From positions 1-22,652 of IMG/VR virus record IMGVR_UViG_3300027777_000164: a stretch of DNA of 22,652 nt, one strand, 5' to 3'. Below the pieces are notes generated by a model. It was not told where the DNA came from. It saw only the letters and a program-made list of their open reading frames with translations, and did not search any database. Of the stretch, positions 20,906 through 22,652 are shown in pieces (the first letter of the stretch is position 1; every line of letters starts with the position of its first letter). Origin of the DNA: a virus. A program made the position numbers and the translations under genes.

Positions 20906-21580
20906 ATGAAGATCAAGTACAAATTAAAAAAATTATACCCAGGAATTTATTTTTGTGAGATAGAGAATATGTACGACCTAACGATGACGTTCTGCAGGGT
21001 ACAAGAGTTTTACGAATCACCGTATAAAGAAATTCGCGGTAAACGTTTTAATCTTTTAGAGTTTATGGCTCTTTACTCCAGAAAGAATGAAGGTTCGTTT
21101 ACCTATCCTCTAGACTGGGGAGGTTTTAATGTACCTGGTCCAGTAGTGACCGAACTTTATGATACCTTTATAGAAGACTTTAATTTCTATGACGATATCA
21201 TTACAACTATACATGATCGAATTGTCAGTGAGATAAAGAGTAATCACTATTATTTGATTGGATCAAATAGCGATACAACGACAATTGAGCATGAGTGCTG
21301 TCATGCTCTCTATTTTCTAGATAACGAATATAAGAAGAAAGCTGATACCGCTATTAAAAGACTTCATGGTTCACTCCGTAAAAAAGCCGAGGATGCTCTC
21401 TACGGTCTTGGTTATTGTAAGCTAGTTATGAACGACGAACTTCAAGCTTACATAACAACAGATTTTAATTTACTTAAAGCCAACAAAAAGCTTAACAAAA
21501 AGGAACAAGCAAATTACGATAGTGTATCAAAAGAGCTTAAAGAAAATTTTAAAAATTACAAAGAAAAAATAAAAATTTAA
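20906..21580 (+). CDS. Putative zinc metallopeptidase-like protein (HExxH)
   Basis: The protein is 224 aa from ATG 20906. HECCHALYFLDNEY (about residues 129-142) carries HExxH, and a downstream NDELQAYITT (about 180) supplies a Glu that could be the third ligand, as in gluzincin-type folds. The two Cys inside HExxH are unusual. The protein is otherwise Lys/Tyr-rich, with a helical charged C-terminus. No membrane segment is seen. Catalysis is unproven; it could be a non-catalytic phage family that only resembles zincins. It is preceded by tRNA-Glu and followed by hsp20. Confidence 0.55.
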   Translation: MKIKYKLKKLYPGIYFCEIENMYDLTMTFCRVQEFYESPYKEIRGKRFNLLEFMALYSRKNEGSFTYPLDWGGFNVPGPVVTELYDTFIEDFNFYDDIITTIHDRIVSEIKSNHYYLIGSNSDTTTIEHECCHALYFLDNEYKKKADTAIKRLHGSLRKKAEDALYGLGYCKLVMNDELQAYITTDFNLLKANKKLNKKEQANYDSVSKELKENFKNYKEKIKI

Positions 21581-21602
21581 TTGCTATCTTAAAAATAGCC
21601 TC

Positions 21603-21610
21603 TATAAATA
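21603..21610 (+). promoter_or_regulatory. Consensus late promoter TATAAATA of hsp20
   Basis: A perfect TATAAATA, 5 nt (ATATT), predicted start G21616. Unlike the others it yields a 62-nt leader with an SD (AAAGGAG) before ATG 21678. Confidence 0.65.
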
Positions 21611-21677
21611 ATATTGCTCGGGTGCTCACCAGAGACTAAAGCAAACATATTAACTCGCTTAACAAAGGAGAACACAT

Positions 21678-22163
21678 ATGACAAACACAATAACACCATA
21701 CACGATTGGCAGGGTCATTCCTGCTACAGCGACGGGATTCAGCCATCTCCCAGCGTTGTTTAACGATAAGTGGCTAACCGATGTCATTAAGGACTTCGAT
21801 AAAGCATTTGATATTCCAAATGCAGTCTATCCTTATAACATCGTATCAGAAACCGATTCAGACGGAAATCCAGTCACCTACTACATCGAAGTAGCATTGG
21901 CTGGAGTAGGAAAGGATAATATCAACGTATCGGTCAAGGAGGGTAAGCTCGTGATCGCTGTTGATAAGGAAGAGGTCGAATATGATGAGACAGTAGTCTT
22001 CCATCGTAAAGGCATTAGTCGTAGAAAGGGACAATTGTCCTTCTCTCTTAATGACAATACGGACGTTAAGAACATCTCATCAACATACACAGACGGGTTA
22101 CTACGAGTTAAGGTCCCGACAGTGAAACCGGAGGTACACAATATCAGTATCGAGGTTAAATAA
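21678..22163 (+). CDS. hsp20: Small heat-shock protein Hsp20/IbpA family
   Basis: The protein is 161 aa. An N-terminal arm (1-50, with YPYNIV at its end) leads to the alpha-crystallin domain: YYIEVALAGVGKDNINVSV, GKLVIAVDKEE, VVFHRKGISRR, LSFSLNDNTDVKNISSTYTDGLLRVKVP. This matches the IbpA-like pattern (IEVALAG, RGIA.R.F, GLL.V). A C-terminal IxI-type anchor may be ISIEV. It acts as an ATP-independent chaperone. Hsp20 genes are a hallmark of T4-like marine phages, where they may protect virion proteins during assembly. It has a consensus late promoter, a 62-nt leader and SD AAAGGAG 7 nt before the ATG. Confidence 0.92.
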   Translation: MTNTITPYTIGRVIPATATGFSHLPALFNDKWLTDVIKDFDKAFDIPNAVYPYNIVSETDSDGNPVTYYIEVALAGVGKDNINVSVKEGKLVIAVDKEEVEYDETVVFHRKGISRRKGQLSFSLNDNTDVKNISSTYTDGLLRVKVPTVKPEVHNISIEVK

Positions 22164-22219
22164 AGTTTAATTTAGTGCTGGATTGAGCACCTGGAGCACT
22201 ATATAATACATAAATCAAC

Positions 22220-22306
22220 GGAAGTTTGGCAGAGCGGTCTAATGCAGCGGTTTACTAAACCGCAGAGGCTTCATCGCCTCCGAGGGTTCGAATCCCTCAG
22301 CTTCCT
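22220..22306 (+). tRNA. tRNA-Ser with anticodon ACT
   Basis: Acceptor GGAAGTT/AGCTTCC, D-arm GCA/TGC, anticodon arm GCGGT-TTACTAA-ACCGC, long variable arm GAGGC/GCCTC, T-arm GAGGG-TTCGAAT-CCCTC. The anticodon is ACT (reads AGU), where bacteria normally use GCT. Discriminator T; CCA not encoded. Confidence 0.88.
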
Positions 22307-22318
22307 AAATAATATAAT

Positions 22319-22408
22319 GGAAGTGTGGCAGAGCGGTTTAATGCATCGCACTTGAAATGCGAAGTACCTTTATCGGTACCGTGGGTTCAAATCCTACCAC
22401 TTCCTCCA
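22319..22408 (+). tRNA. tRNA-Ser (TGA)
   Basis: Acceptor GGAAGTG/CACTTCC, D-arm GCA/TGC, anticodon arm TCGCA-CTTGAAA-TGCGA, long variable arm GTACC/GGTAC, T-arm GTGGG-TTCAAAT-CCTAC, CCA encoded. Confidence 0.95.
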
Positions 22409-22416
22409 ATTTTAAC

Positions 22417-22494
22417 GCGTAGATGGCTGAGTGGTCAAAGGCAATCCTCTGCAAAAGGATAAAATCGCCAGTTCAAATCTGGCTCTACGCTCCA
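22417..22494 (+). tRNA. tRNA-Cys (GCA)
   Basis: Acceptor GCGTAGA/TCTACGC, anticodon arm ATCCT-CTGCAAA-AGGAT, T-arm GCCAG-TTCAAAT-CTGGC, CCA encoded. The D-stem is short (GCT/GGC) and the variable loop is 6 nt. Confidence 0.92.
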
Positions 22495-22500
22495 CTTTAT

Positions 22501-22575
22501 GGAGACTATAGTTTAATGGTAGAACTCTAGTTTGTGGCACTGGTCGTTCGGGTTCGATCCCCGATAGTCTCCCCA
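22501..22575 (+). tRNA. tRNA-His (GTG)
   Basis: Acceptor GAGACTA/TAGTCTC plus the extra G-1 facing C73, the tRNA-His identity pair. Anticodon arm CTAGT-TTGTGGC-ACTGG, T-arm TCGGG-TTCGATC-CCCGA, CCA encoded. The terminal A is also the first base of the ATAAATA motif for the next gene. Confidence 0.95.
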
Positions 22576-22581
22576 TAAATA
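22575..22581 (+). promoter_or_regulatory. Late-type promoter ATAAATA for the last gene
   Basis: CATAAATA, exactly 5 nt (CTCTT), then ATG 22587: a leaderless configuration. The motif overlaps the encoded CCA of tRNA-His. Confidence 0.6.
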
Positions 22582-22586
22582 CTCTT

Positions 22587-22652
22587 ATGACATTTAAAGA
22601 GTATGTTTTAGAGAAGAGTGTAGATGAACCACGTCATCCTGGTATTCTCAAG
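22587..22652 (+). CDS. 5' end of a further phage gene (22 codons visible)
   Basis: ATG followed by an open frame to the right edge, MTFKEYVLEK then SVDEPRHPGILK. It is too short to assign. It is called because of the start codon placed exactly 5 nt after a late promoter motif and the open frame. Confidence 0.55.
   Translation, partial: MTFKEYVLEKSVDEPRHPGILK

Noticed and set aside
22183-22207. Promoter TTGAGC/TATAAT before the last tRNA cluster
   Set aside because: The spacer is only 13 nt; the repeated AGCAC there could form a hairpin instead, and neither call is firm.

Overview
The window looks like part of a large, AT-rich tailed-phage genome with T4-like features; the host cannot be named from this sequence. 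The evidence is: two very long repeat-built fibre genes and an L-type-lectin-like gene on the minus strand, a virion structural protein, a tmRNA, twelve tRNA genes, an Hsp20, a 2OG-Fe(II) oxygenase, a 5'-deoxyribonucleotidase-like HAD protein, an HNH endonuclease, a RadA-like ATPase, and a TATAAATA-type late-promoter motif. The typical host-type promoters are TTGnnn-16/17-TAnnnT. The few Shine-Dalgarno sites (AAGGAGGTG, AAAGGAG) point to a host with an ordinary anti-SD.

Layout. Positions 1-8072 (minus) hold three fibre or adhesin genes: a partial one of at least 829 aa, a 337-aa L-type-lectin-like protein and a 1497-aa fibre. Positions 8168-9395 (plus) hold a micro-ORF and a membrane/coiled-coil protein. 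Positions 9392-12578 hold small genes of unknown function, a strong terminator and a compact RadA-like ATPase. Positions 12628-15095 hold a virion protein and a conserved phage protein whose start codon lies in a 14-bp inverted repeat. Positions 15105-17035 hold an odd tRNA-Tyr, an HNH remnant, a translationally coupled three-gene set (unknown, HiPIP-like, HAD nucleotidase) and a 2OG oxygenase. Positions 17109-18680 are an RNA island: tmRNA, four tRNAs, a ~130-nt structured segment and a ~590-nt highly structured non-coding RNA. Positions 18709-22652 hold a micro membrane protein, a DUF932-like protein, tRNA-Gly, an HNH endonuclease, tRNA-Pro and -Glu, an HExxH protein, hsp20, four more tRNAs and the first 22 codons of a further gene.

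Two themes stand out. First, many genes have a promoter -10 element placed so that transcription would start on, or within a few bases of, the start codon. This holds for host-like promoters (-10, then 6-7 nt, then ATG) and for late ones (TAAATA, then 5 nt, then ATG/GTG). The tmRNA 5' end, fixed by its acceptor stem, lies exactly 5 nt after TATAAATA and so calibrates the late start site. Much of the genome therefore appears to make leaderless mRNAs, with a minority of SD-led genes (10330, 10588, 21678).

Second, the RNA content is unusual: a tmRNA predicted to encode a 35-residue tag; two tRNAs (Tyr, Ile) that fold as cloverleaves but share a non-canonical T-loop AGCGTWA and lack the D-loop GG; a tRNA-Ser with anticodon ACT; and a large ornate RNA whose size and setting recall the ROOL/GOLLD classes. 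The tmRNA and the large RNA share a 15-nt identical element just upstream of their bodies. All identifications come from reading the sequence; no database search was run.
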